A DNA stretch of 14,610 nt, from assembly GCA_964413525.1 (NCBI GenBank), contig CAYPTI010000039.1:1-14610 (forward strand). Direction: 5' to 3'. Positions 7,867 to 14,610 of the stretch are shown here, one piece after another. A program made the translations under genes and the position numbers. The notes under the pieces are model-generated. The model was given only the letters and a program-made list of their open reading frames with translations, did no database searches and was not told where the DNA came from. The stretch is from CAYPTI01 sp964413525 [NCBI: uncultured bacterium] (GTDB taxonomy: Bacteria > T1Sed10-126). Position 1 is the first letter of the stretch. Each line of letters opens with the position of its first letter.

Positions 7867-9663
7867 ATGACGACCATCCGGGTGTTGCCCGAGTCGGTCC
7901 AGAACCAGATCGCCGCCGGGGAAGTCGTCGAGCGCCCCGCCTCCGTGCTGAAAGAATTGCTCGAAAACGCCCTTGATGCCGGGGCGGAAGAAGTCGAGGT
8001 GTCCTTTCGGCGTGGAGGGATCGACCGGCTGGAAGTGCGGGACGACGGACGGGGGATCCCTCGCGATGAACTGCCGCTGACCGTTCAGCGCCACGCCACC
8101 AGCAAAATTCAATCCGCCGACGATCTGGAAACGGTCGAGTCCCTGGGGTTCCGCGGGGAAGCCCTGGCAAGCATTGCCTCGGTTGCCCGGTTTGAGATCT
8201 GTTCCCGACCGGAGGAGCAAGCCGAAGCCGCCCGGATGGTTCTCGAACCCGGCGGTGAACCCGAGATCGAGCCGGCCGCCCGGCGGCCGGGTACCACCGT
8301 GATCGTGGAAGAGTTGTTCGCCAACGTCCCGGCCCGGCGCAAGTTCCTGAAGACCGAATCCACCGAACGGAGGCACCTGTACCGGCAGGTTCATCGCACC
8401 GCCCTGGCGAACCCCAATTTGCGCCTGGTTGTGGAGGAGGGGGACGAACGGAAACTCGTGGTTCCGGCCGGGGATCTTGAGGAACGAATCAGTTCTCTGC
8501 TCGGGGAAGACTCGGTCGGGGAAATGATTCAGCTGGACCGGCTGGAGGGGAACTGGAAGGACCTCGGGAGGTTCGGGTTGTCCGGTCGGATCGGTACGGG
8601 CGAGGTAGTCCACCGAGATCGGAACCAGCAGTATTTTTTCGTCAACGGACGGCCCATCCGGGACCCGATGCTCTACCGGGCGGTGGACAAAGCGTATGAG
8701 GAATTCCTTCGCTACGACGATGAAAATCCACCGCTGGTGCTGTTTCTGGATATGCCCCGCGAACACCTGGACGTGAACGTTCATCCCCGCAAGGAGGAAA
8801 TCCGGTTTCATCCATCGCAGGAAGTCTTTCGATTCGTTAAGGAGACCCTGCAGGAGCGGCTCCGGGACCACCACCGGGATCGGGTTCGCACCGGAGAGCT
8901 GGCGGAGGACGGCGAGGATGACGTCGGATCCCGGTCGGGCTCGATCGAGGGAACCAGCCGGCAACCCGGGGCGGGAGAATCCGTCGAACCCCGGTCCGAA
9001 TCCGGGGACGGGACGGAGCGAGCCAGGGACCTGTTTGATGCCGAGGAGCCGGATCAGCGGGCTCCTTCCTCCCGGGTGCTGGGTCAGTTTCGAAACACGT
9101 ATCTCGTGGTTGAACGGTCCTCCGGCCTGATGCTCGTGGATCAGCACACCGCTCACGAGCGGATCCTGTACGAACGGTACATGGACCGGGCCGAGCATCA
9201 GGACAAGAGTGCTCAGTCGCTGTCCGTGCCCTGGACCCTGGAATTCTCTCCCGAAGCCGCCGAGCATCTCCTGGAGGTCGATGGGGAACTCGAGGAGCTG
9301 GGAATTGAGCTGGAATCCTTCGGAGGCGGGAGCCTGGTCCTCCATACCCTCCCGTCCTACCTGGGGAGACGATCGGAGGACAAGCGAGAAATCGTGGACA
9401 TGCTCGAAGAGTTTCTGGACTGGACCGAGGAGGGCCGCGTCACGTCGGTCGAGGAGGACGTCCTGACCATTATGGCCTGCCGGAGCGCCGTGATGAGGGG
9501 AGACCGGCTGCTTCCCCGTGAGCAGCGTGAATTGGTGAAGGGGTTGGAGGAACTTACGTTTCCGGCCCGATGTCCCCACGGGCGGGCGATCTCGCACGAG
9601 ATCGGGAATCCGAAACTTGCCCGCTGGTTTCAGCGTCCGAAGGACGATCTGTGTTCACGATAG
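7867..9663 (+). CDS. mutL: DNA mismatch repair endonuclease MutL, 598 aa
   Basis: MutL couples mismatch recognition by MutS to strand incision. The N-terminal GHKL ATPase shows NQIAAGEVVERPASVLKEL with catalytic Glu30, ENALDAGA at 33-40, DDGRGIP at 59-65, TSKI and GFRGEALASI at 94-103. The C-terminal metal-dependent nuclease motif is DQHTAHERILYE at 425-436, a DQHA(X)2E(X)4E motif with Thr for Ala. Supporting motifs are ACRSAV (Cys538) and CPHGRA (569-574). A nicking MutL implies a MutH-independent pathway. The region from about 335 to 400 is a low-complexity Ser/Gly/Glu/Arg linker. I use ATG 7867; the frame runs further upstream inside mutS, but homology begins here. Only 7 bases separate it from the mutS stop and no good Shine-Dalgarno is seen, so it probably relies on coupling. 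Confidence 0.97.
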   Translation: MTTIRVLPESVQNQIAAGEVVERPASVLKELLENALDAGAEEVEVSFRRGGIDRLEVRDDGRGIPRDELPLTVQRHATSKIQSADDLETVESLGFRGEALASIASVARFEICSRPEEQAEAARMVLEPGGEPEIEPAARRPGTTVIVEELFANVPARRKFLKTESTERRHLYRQVHRTALANPNLRLVVEEGDERKLVVPAGDLEERISSLLGEDSVGEMIQLDRLEGNWKDLGRFGLSGRIGTGEVVHRDRNQQYFFVNGRPIRDPMLYRAVDKAYEEFLRYDDENPPLVLFLDMPREHLDVNVHPRKEEIRFHPSQEVFRFVKETLQERLRDHHRDRVRTGELAEDGEDDVGSRSGSIEGTSRQPGAGESVEPRSESGDGTERARDLFDAEEPDQRAPSSRVLGQFRNTYLVVERSSGLMLVDQHTAHERILYERYMDRAEHQDKSAQSLSVPWTLEFSPEAAEHLLEVDGELEELGIELESFGGGSLVLHTLPSYLGRRSEDKREIVDMLEEFLDWTEEGRVTSVEEDVLTIMACRSAVMRGDRLLPREQRELVKGLEELTFPARCPHGRAISHEIGNPKLARWFQRPKDDLCSR

Positions 9664-9682
9664 AACTGGGTTCGTAAGGAAT

Positions 9683-10948
9683 TTACCCGGGCCGCCGCGC
9701 GATGAACAGCTCGGTCATGCCGCTGTGAACTTCTTCCTCCACTTCCAGTCCGGCCTGATTCAGGCGTCGACGTAACTCCTCCGGGGGGAAGAACCGACTT
9801 TCCATGCCCACTCCCCGTTCGAATAATTCCAGGGCCCGGCCGGTCCAGGTGGACGGATTGAATTCTTCCAGCACAACCGTTCCCCCCGGGTTCAGGATTC
9901 GCTCAATTTCCGCCAGGACCCGGGTCGGTTCCCCCATGTGATGGAGGGCGTCTCGCATGACCACGTGGTCCCAGGAACGGTCCTTGAGAGGCAGGGACCG
10001 GGCGTCTCCCAGGACACGAATCACGCTTCCCGGCCGGTCCTTGCTTTCACGCAGCATGGCCTCGTTCCGGTCCACCAGCCCGTAGGTGATGCTTTCCGGA
10101 AGATCCAGAACCAGAGCCCCCGTGCCTCCTCCGATGTCCAGGATTGTCGGACCCTCCAGGGTACGGATCCGGTCGTCGATCGGTTTTGGAGACCTGAGGG
10201 TCATGAGGAGATCGTATACCGGCGCAAGGAGGGTGAAGTGCCAGGTCGGAGGCTGCCGGTCCGGTTCCCCGTGACTGGAAAACCACAGAGCCGGCAAGGC
10301 GAGGGTGACCAGGAGGATCCCGAGTCCAAGGGTCAGGGCCAGCAGGGCCGTGGAGAGCCGGACGTCCCCGACAAGAAGCATGCGGCCGGCGTGGCCGGTG
10401 TACACCCACCCGAAGACCCGCGGAATGATGAAGATTGCGCTGGTCACCAGAAACGTTGGCAGGCTAATTTTGGTCAGCCCGAACCCGTAATTGGCGGCGC
10501 TGTAGGGGACAAACGGGACGATCCGGGCGATCGCCACGTACAGGACACCGTTTCGTTCAATGCCCGATTTGAGCTGGGAAACCCGGAGGGGAAGCTTCCG
10601 TTCCACCCAGTCGGCCGCCAGGTAGCGAGCCATGACAAAGGCCAGAACGGTCCCGAGCATCAGGCCGGTCAGGGCCCAGAACAGGCCGACGAAGGGGCCG
10701 AACACGGCCCCGGCGATGAAGTTCATGACGCTGGTCGATAGCAGGAGCACCGTTACCAGGGCATAGGCGAGGACAAAGATCAGGGGGGCTCCGGTCGGGT
10801 TGGCCTCCAGCCAGGGTTGGAGGGTTCCCCGCATCCACTGTTCAAACGCCGCCGGACCCCCGGCCATCACGAGGGCAATGGTGACCAATCCGATCAGGAC
10901 AATTCCGCCCAGCAAGGACCTGAGCCAGGCCGATTGGTCCCCGTTCAA
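9683..10948 (-). CDS. VTT/DedA-like membrane domain fused to SAM-dependent methyltransferase, 421 aa
   Basis: The N-terminal half (1-225) is a polytopic membrane domain. Hydrophobic segments lie near 14-30, 56-107 (two), 133-175 and 198-224. A VTT/TVP38-type core has NFIAGAVFGPFVGLFWAL and ARIVPFVPYSAANYGFGLT, the latter matching the family's R(I/V)xPxxPxxxxNYxxG pattern. VTT proteins are linked to lipid scrambling or transport. The C-terminal half is a class I methyltransferase: entry LAPVYDLLM (241-249), SAM motif ILDIGGGTGA (269-278), VMRDALHHM (330-338) and LNPGGTVVLEEF (352-363), resembling UbiE/Methyltransf_11. It lies downstream of pduO on the same strand, probably in one operon. The frame is open upstream of the TTG at 10948 with no good ATG or ribosome site, so the start is uncertain. 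Substrate unknown; a membrane lipid or quinone is a reasonable inference. Confidence 0.85.
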   Translation of the reverse strand: MNGDQSAWLRSLLGGIVLIGLVTIALVMAGGPAAFEQWMRGTLQPWLEANPTGAPLIFVLAYALVTVLLLSTSVMNFIAGAVFGPFVGLFWALTGLMLGTVLAFVMARYLAADWVERKLPLRVSQLKSGIERNGVLYVAIARIVPFVPYSAANYGFGLTKISLPTFLVTSAIFIIPRVFGWVYTGHAGRMLLVGDVRLSTALLALTLGLGILLVTLALPALWFSSHGEPDRQPPTWHFTLLAPVYDLLMTLRSPKPIDDRIRTLEGPTILDIGGGTGALVLDLPESITYGLVDRNEAMLRESKDRPGSVIRVLGDARSLPLKDRSWDHVVMRDALHHMGEPTRVLAEIERILNPGGTVVLEEFNPSTWTGRALELFERGVGMESRFFPPEELRRRLNQAGLEVEEEVHSGMTELFIARRPG

Positions 10949-10997
10949 CAGGGATCGTCGAATCCTGCGGGTCGCGTCGACGGCATGGGTTGAACGA

Positions 10998-11540
10998 TTA
11001 GTACTCCGGTGGAACTTCTTCGTGATTGAGCCGGTGGTTTGCCGAGCGGGCCAGCATGAATAAGCCGTCCGACAATCGGTTCAGGTATTCTAGAATTAAC
11101 GGATTCAGGGATTCCTGATCGTCCAGCCGGACACACCGTCGTTCGGCCCGTCTGCAGACCGTCCGGGCGTGGTGAAGCAGGCTCCCGGGACGGCTTCCCC
11201 CGGGAAGGATAAAGGTTTTCAACGGGGGAAGTTCCTCCGTCAGCCGATCACAGAGTTCTTCCAGCGACTCGACGTCAGTCGGTTTCAGCTTCGCATCGGG
11301 GGAGTCCTCCGGATTGGCCAGCATCGCACAGACCGCATGCAACCGGTGCTGCAGTCCGTGGGTTGGTTCAGCCAGCTCGTCCAGTCCCGATTCTCTGAGT
11401 GACTGAACCGCCCGTCCGATCAAGCTGTTGGCTTCATCCACGGTCCCGTACGCCTCCACCCGTGGATGGTGTTTCGGCACCCGGCTTCCGTCGAATAAAC
11501 TGGTGTTTCCCTCGTCCCCGGTCTTCGTGTAAATGTTCAT
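10998..11540 (-). CDS. pduO: Cob(I)alamin adenosyltransferase, PduO type, 180 aa
   Basis: It transfers the 5'-deoxyadenosyl group of ATP to cob(I)alamin, giving adenosylcobalamin. The N-terminus MNIYTKTGDEGNTSLFDG is the ATP-binding hallmark of the PduO family, followed by RVEAYGTVDEANSLIG (27-42), FILPGGS (110-116), RRAERR (130-135) and NRLSDGLFMLAR (154-165), which contribute to the trimeric active site. Length is typical. The start is at 11540, where GGAGG lies 6 bases upstream and the family's conserved N-terminus begins; a longer frame to 11600 adds 20 unconserved residues. The gene is divergent from kptA and followed at 50 bases by the VTT-methyltransferase. No B12-dependent enzyme is in the window. 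Not the unrelated CobA/BtuR type, which has a P-loop fold. Confidence 0.95.
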   Translation of the reverse strand: MNIYTKTGDEGNTSLFDGSRVPKHHPRVEAYGTVDEANSLIGRAVQSLRESGLDELAEPTHGLQHRLHAVCAMLANPEDSPDAKLKPTDVESLEELCDRLTEELPPLKTFILPGGSRPGSLLHHARTVCRRAERRCVRLDDQESLNPLILEYLNRLSDGLFMLARSANHRLNHEEVPPEY

Positions 11541-11546
11541 TCCGGT

Positions 11547-11551
11547 CCTCC
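11547..11551 (-). promoter_or_regulatory. Ribosome binding site fixing the pduO start
   Basis: On the minus strand GGAGG (CCTCC as written) sits 6 bases before the ATG at 11540. This supports the short form of the adenosyltransferase over the extended frame starting at 11600. Confidence 0.75.
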
Positions 11552-11687
11552 CGTCGGAGTATGGACTCGAAGCAAGGATATCACCCGAGTCCGGCTTCAC
11601 CAGACCGGGTTGGGAACGATTGATCGGGATTCAAGCAACCGGCTGGGATGAGACGGGATCAACCGTCGAACCACAGGAGGGGCTGAC

Positions 11688-12248
11688 GTGGATACAACCG
11701 TGTCCAAAACCCTTTCGTACTGGTTGAGGCATCACCCTGAGGATGCCGGGATAACACCGGATCGGCAGGGGTACGCCCACGTCTCCGGGGTGCTCGAGGC
11801 GCTGAACGAGAAATTCCCGGATCGGACGTTTGACGGGCAATGGATCCGGGAGCACCTGGAACCCGAGGGCAACAAACGATTTGAACTCCGGGGAAACCAG
11901 TTGAGGGCCCGGTACGGCCACAGCATCGAGGTCGACCTGGACCATCCGCCCGTGGACAACCCGGGACCTCTATACCACGGCACCAGCCCGGAAGCATGGG
12001 AGTCGATCCGGGAGGAGGGTCTGGTGCCCGGGAGCCGGCAGTACGTCCACCTGTCGGAGGACAGGGAGGAGGCCCGGAGGGTTGGGAGCCGCCACGCCCG
12101 GGATCCCGTGTTGCTCAGGATCGACGTACCCCGGGACCACGATCGGACGTTTCAGCGGGCGGGAACGACGATCCTGGTATCGTACGTTCCTCCCGCCTGG
12201 ATCGAATCGATGTCGTCCGGGCCCGAGGAGCACGAATCAGGGTCCTGA
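11688..12248 (+). CDS. kptA: RNA 2'-phosphotransferase, Tpt1/KptA family, 186 aa
   Basis: Tpt1/KptA moves an internal RNA 2'-phosphate to NAD+, releasing ADP-ribose 1'',2''-cyclic phosphate. In eukaryotes this completes tRNA splicing; in bacteria the natural substrate is unclear. Family motifs in order are LSYWLRHHPEDAG (9-21, catalytic Arg14-His15), QLRARYGHSI (71-80, usually IRAxQGHS), PLYHGTS (94-100), RQYVHLSEDREEARRVGSRH (117-136) and YVPPAWI (166-172). The Arg-His-Arg-Arg set of the family appears retained. Tyr76 replaces the usual Gln before GHS. The GTG start follows AGGAGG (11675-11680) by 7 bases, which makes it convincing. It is monocistronic, divergent from pduO, and its end converges on the next gene at 19 bases. 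Confidence 0.92.
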   Translation: MDTTVSKTLSYWLRHHPEDAGITPDRQGYAHVSGVLEALNEKFPDRTFDGQWIREHLEPEGNKRFELRGNQLRARYGHSIEVDLDHPPVDNPGPLYHGTSPEAWESIREEGLVPGSRQYVHLSEDREEARRVGSRHARDPVLLRIDVPRDHDRTFQRAGTTILVSYVPPAWIESMSSGPEEHESGS

Positions 12249-12267
12249 CGCCGGTCGGCCGGTTGGG

Positions 12268-12852
12268 TCAGGGTTCGGCGGGGGACAGGTCGAGCAGGTT
12301 GCAGAGTTCCACGAATTCCTCGGCCCGGTTCCGAATGTCCTCCTGATCTATTTCCGTCTGGTAGAAACGGGCCTCCAGGGCCGTATCGGTCCCCCGGACA
12401 TGGTGGAATTGCTTCAGCCGGTCCACCGGTCGTTGATCGTCCCACGGCCGCAGGAACTGCCGGATTTCTTCCGGCCGCTCTCCGTACCCGATCATGGACG
12501 AAAGAGGGCCCTCGAACTCCACCCGACCGTGGTTGCCCATCAGTTCTTCCAGCCACCGCGACATCCTTCGGAGAGGATTGGAGGGATCGAGACGAAACCG
12601 GACCGGGACCCCCGCTTCGATCCGGAGGGTGATGCTCCGGTTGGAATCCCGGATGTCCTCGCCACGAAGAATGTCCACCCGCTCCCCGTTGACGTCCCCG
12701 GACCAGATCGAATTGATTGCTTCCGCAGGCTCCGGGTCCGATTTCCGCTCCATGACCTCCTCCAACCGGTCGTACTGGGCGTCCTCCCGGCGGGTCAACC
12801 AGTACAGAGCACCCAGCATGATCAAAAACAGAGCCAGCGCCGCAGGAGCCAC
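12268..12852 (-). CDS. Hypothetical single-pass membrane-anchored protein, 194 aa
   Basis: I recognise no family. Residues 2-19 (PAALALFLIMLGALYWL) form one hydrophobic segment with no cleavage site or lipobox, followed by RREDAQ. The protein is therefore probably an N-terminal membrane anchor with a soluble domain of about 170 residues. That domain has beta-rich stretches (GERVDILRG, SITLRIEAGVPVRFRLD, GRVEFEGPL) and a helical, acidic C-terminal part (DQEDIRNRAEEFVELCNLLDL). The +charges after the segment (TRRE) favour a cytoplasmic soluble part. GTG start with GGAGG (12859-12863 on the opposite strand) 6 bases upstream and a plausible promoter just beyond it support expression as a single gene. 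It converges with kptA. Confidence 0.75.
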   Translation of the reverse strand: MAPAALALFLIMLGALYWLTRREDAQYDRLEEVMERKSDPEPAEAINSIWSGDVNGERVDILRGEDIRDSNRSITLRIEAGVPVRFRLDPSNPLRRMSRWLEELMGNHGRVEFEGPLSSMIGYGERPEEIRQFLRPWDDQRPVDRLKQFHHVRGTDTALEARFYQTEIDQEDIRNRAEEFVELCNLLDLSPAEP

Positions 12853-12887
12853 GGTTTGCCTCCCCGGGTTCGACGGGATGGGCTGTC

Positions 12888-12917
12888 AGTATAGCCTTCA
12901 CCGGTTGTCTGTTTGAA
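12888..12917 (-). promoter_or_regulatory. Possible sigma70-type promoter for the membrane-anchored protein
   Basis: Reading the minus strand, TTCAAA (12917-12912) and TATACT (12893-12888) are separated by 18 bases, a fair match to a -35/-10 pair. Transcription would begin about 20 bases before the GGAGG that serves the GTG at 12852. This is a pattern match only. Confidence 0.4.
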
Positions 12918-13077
12918 CCACCGGGGGCCTGTTGATTGGGATCCTGCAAGCTTGACGTTATGGTGTACGCATTCACGATTTCGTCGTTGGGTCCACGCCC
13001 CGTCCGTTAATCGGGAACTATGTACCTGAAAACAAGCTTAATTGTCGATATTTATAGGAATAAAGAAAGAAATATTA

Positions 13078-13101
13078 TTGACAGAGAAAACTCCGCATAA
13101 T
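13078..13101 (+). promoter_or_regulatory. Consensus -35 (TTGACA) with a weak, poorly spaced -10, upstream of ilvA
   Basis: TTGACA is at 13078-13083 directly after an A/T-rich tract that could act as an UP element. The only -10-like words downstream are CATAAT (12-base spacer) and TAATGG (14-base spacer), both closer than the ideal 17. It may be a promoter needing an activator, or a decoy in AT-rich DNA. Confidence 0.35.
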
Positions 13102-13162
13102 GGTTGAATTGTGAACCGGATTTCCACGATAGCGGATCGCACCCGGGAGGGAATTGAACCGA

Positions 13163-14392
13163 ATGAAATGGTGGGAAGAATTAGATGTAGAGGCGGCCCA
13201 GCGGCGACTTGATGACGTTATCCGGCCCGGTCCGCTGATTCGATCCCGTGAATTGTCCCGGATTCAGGGAAATGACGTGTATCTGAAACTGGAAACCCTC
13301 CAGCGATCGGGGAGCTTCAAGCTTCGCGGAGCCACCAACATGATCATGAAGCACCGTGATGTCGCTCGGGATCGGGGAGTCATCACGGCCTCCGCCGGGA
13401 ACCACGCTCAGGGGGTGGCCCTCGGTGCCCTCCAGGTCGGATGTGAGGCCTGGATCGTGATGCCCGAACACACCCCGGGGAACAAGGTCGAGGCGACTCG
13501 CCGACTGGAGGCCAACGTGATCCTGGAGGGAGAGACGTTCGAGCAATCCCATCGCCACGCCCGTCGACTGGAGGAGCAGCACGATCGGTTGTTCGTTCCC
13601 CCCTTCGATCACCCCGACGTGATTGAAGGTCAGGGAACCGTCGGGGCGGAACTTCTTCGGGACCGGCCGGATCTGGACTGGTTGATCGTTCCGGTCGGGG
13701 GCGGTGGGTTGCTGGCGGGAATCGTTCTTTCCTACCGGCAGCACGGTGGCCCATCTCCGGTATTTTATGCCGTCCAGAGTGCGCTTGGGAGTTCGCTTCA
13801 GGCCGCCCTGGACGCCGGGCAACCGGTGGACATCGATCCCCCGAACACCGTGGCGGAGGGCATCGCTACCGGCCTGATTGGCAATCGTCCCTTCGAGTTG
13901 CTCCGGGACCGCCTGGAAGGCGTATTTCAGGTCGACGACCCCGCCATCGTCGAATCCATCCTCTGGTTGCTGGAGAACCAGCGTCAGATGACCGAGGGAG
14001 CCGGAGCGGCCCCACTCGCCGCCTGGAGGAACCATCAGGATCAGCTGGAAGGGTCCGGGGCTCTGGTGATCTCCGGGGGAAACATTGACAGCCTGGAGCT
14101 GACCCACCTGGTGGAGCGCGGTCTGCGAATGGAGGGGCGGCTGCTGTCCTTCGAAACCCAGCTTCCGGATCGTCCGGGGGCCCTTCTGGACCTGTCCGGA
14201 ATCGTCGCCGAGCAGGGAGGAAACATTCAGTCAATCAACCACGATCGGTCCGACCGCCGGGTCGCCCTGCGCCGGGCGAAGGTTTCCCTGGAGATCGAGG
14301 TCCGATCCAGGTCGGCCGGCCAGGACCTGCTGGAAGCCCTCGAACAGGCGGGTTACCCCGTACGTATGGATGATGAATCCGGCTCGGTGTAG
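13163..14392 (+). CDS. ilvA: Threonine ammonia-lyase with C-terminal ACT domain, 409 aa
   Basis: This PLP enzyme deaminates threonine to 2-oxobutanoate, the first step toward isoleucine, and can also act on serine. The PLP lysine is Lys53 in SGSFKLRGA. SAGNHAQG (about 78-85) and GGGGLLAG (phosphate-binding glycine loop, around residue 180) follow, and a single ACT domain begins near residue 328 (LLSFETQLPDRPGALLDL, then GGNIQSINHDR). The medium length with one ACT domain matches the TIGR01127 type, not the long E. coli IlvA. The start is ambiguous: ATG 13163 is 12 bases after GGAGG (13146-13150), while TTG 13154 is only 3 bases after it and would add Met-Asn-Arg. Its 310-base upstream region suggests its own regulation. 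ACT suggests allosteric control by an amino acid. Confidence 0.94.
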   Translation: MKWWEELDVEAAQRRLDDVIRPGPLIRSRELSRIQGNDVYLKLETLQRSGSFKLRGATNMIMKHRDVARDRGVITASAGNHAQGVALGALQVGCEAWIVMPEHTPGNKVEATRRLEANVILEGETFEQSHRHARRLEEQHDRLFVPPFDHPDVIEGQGTVGAELLRDRPDLDWLIVPVGGGGLLAGIVLSYRQHGGPSPVFYAVQSALGSSLQAALDAGQPVDIDPPNTVAEGIATGLIGNRPFELLRDRLEGVFQVDDPAIVESILWLLENQRQMTEGAGAAPLAAWRNHQDQLEGSGALVISGGNIDSLELTHLVERGLRMEGRLLSFETQLPDRPGALLDLSGIVAEQGGNIQSINHDRSDRRVALRRAKVSLEIEVRSRSAGQDLLEALEQAGYPVRMDDESGSV

Positions 14393-14510
14393 TCCGTTCC
14401 CCGGACGAATAATTCCCGGTCAGCTCCGCTCGACCTTGAGTTGGCTCCACCCTTCCCTTACCTCACCCTGACCCCGGCTGGTACGCTTTAGACGGTAGAC
14501 GAGGGATTCT

Positions 14511-14608
14511 GGAAGGTGTTGAGTGGCTGGTGCCCTCCGCGGCCTTCAAAGCCGTTGGATCCGTGCATTGGTACGGATCGGTTGGTTCGATTCCAACCCC
14601 TTCCGCCA
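14511..14608 (+). tRNA. selC: tRNA-Sec (selenocysteine tRNA, anticodon TCA)
   Basis: This 98-base gene begins GGAAGG, has an anticodon arm GCGGC/GCCGT around loop CTTCAAA (the same loop as E. coli selC), and so reads UGA. Its D arm is of the selenocysteine type: GAG and GGC paired with GCC and CTC around a 4-base TGGT loop, with one bulged T. A long variable arm pairs GATCCGT with ACGGATC. The T arm is GTTGG/CCAAC around TTCGATT, and the end is CCTTCC, discriminator G and encoded CCA. Only 12 bases separate T loop and discriminator, one short of the usual 13. The 118 bases between ilvA and this gene show no convincing promoter or terminator. selA, selB and selD would lie elsewhere. Confidence 0.93.
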
Positions 14609-14610
14609 AT

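Larger units (their letters stand above)
12853..13162. other. 310-base intergenic region with an AT-rich patch
   Basis: This is the divergent gap between the membrane-anchored protein and ilvA, and the longest non-coding stretch here. Its left half has ordinary composition. From about 13033 to 13104 it becomes strikingly AT-rich, for example TATTTATAGGAATAAAG and GAAATATTATTG. Inside this patch ATATTT (13048-13053) and AAATAT (13070-13075) form a spaced inverted repeat. I see no open reading frame, RNA gene, riboswitch core or terminator. The simplest reading is a control region for ilvA. Confidence 0.6.

Noticed and set aside
7774-9597. 607-codon minus-strand open frame opposite mutL
   Set aside because: Same reasoning: mutL motifs are all present on the plus strand and the antisense translation is low-complexity.
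12082-12894. Plus-strand open frame crossing the kptA end and the membrane-protein gene
   Set aside because: The minus-strand gene has a strong ribosome site, membrane segment and promoter-like signals, and this frame starts inside kptA with no ribosome site.
12947-13039. Repeated CAAGCTT words (12947, 13033) as operator sites
   Set aside because: A palindromic 7-mer recurring twice with no flanking similarity, and also present inside ilvA, is compatible with chance.
14418-14435. Hairpin GGTC-AGC / GCT-C-GACC after ilvA as a terminator
   Set aside because: It needs a bulged C and has no following T-run; it may be chance pairing in GC-rich DNA.

Overview
This is a compactly coded stretch from a GC-rich bacterium. 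Start codons are mostly backed by GGAGG-type ribosome binding sites, and GTG and TTG starts are common. Arginine is usually CGG, CGC or CGA, and the proteins are rich in Asp, Glu and Arg. No rRNA or lineage marker is present, so I do not name a taxon. The order miaB ... mutS-mutL, an endonuclease-type MutL, a Bacillus-type pyrimidine-nucleoside phosphorylase and a PduO-type corrinoid adenosyltransferase recall Firmicutes or related, often anaerobic, lineages. A tRNA-Sec gene at the right edge shows that the organism probably makes selenoproteins. The adenosyltransferase implies use of adenosylcobalamin.

Layout, left to right. At 1-58 lies the 3' part of tRNA-Gly(TCC). An unrecognised 138-residue protein follows (160-576). 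Next come three genes joined by 4-base GTGA overlaps (717-2724): pyrimidine-nucleoside phosphorylase, a 72-residue unknown protein, and a short ParB-fold protein that closely resembles archaeal free-serine kinase (SerK). A second plus-strand run (2799-9663) carries miaB, a secreted TPR-SPOR protein overlapping miaB by 4 bases, mutS, and mutL 7 bases after mutS. This groups tRNA modification, an envelope/septum protein and methyl-directed-type mismatch repair.

On the minus strand, pduO (11540-10998) is followed by a membrane protein that fuses a VTT/DedA-like domain to a SAM-dependent methyltransferase (10948-9683). Divergent from pduO is kptA, an RNA 2'-phosphotransferase (11688-12248). It converges on a small membrane-anchored protein of unknown function (12852-12268). 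A 310-base gap with an unusually AT-rich patch precedes ilvA (threonine ammonia-lyase with an ACT domain, 13163-14392). The window closes with tRNA-Sec (14511-14608).

Most of the window is ordinary housekeeping. The parts that deserve attention are the VTT-methyltransferase fusion, the minimal SerK-like protein and its coupled 72-residue partner, and the atypical helix counts of the tRNA-Sec. I see no CRISPR array, insertion sequence, phage module or clear defence system.
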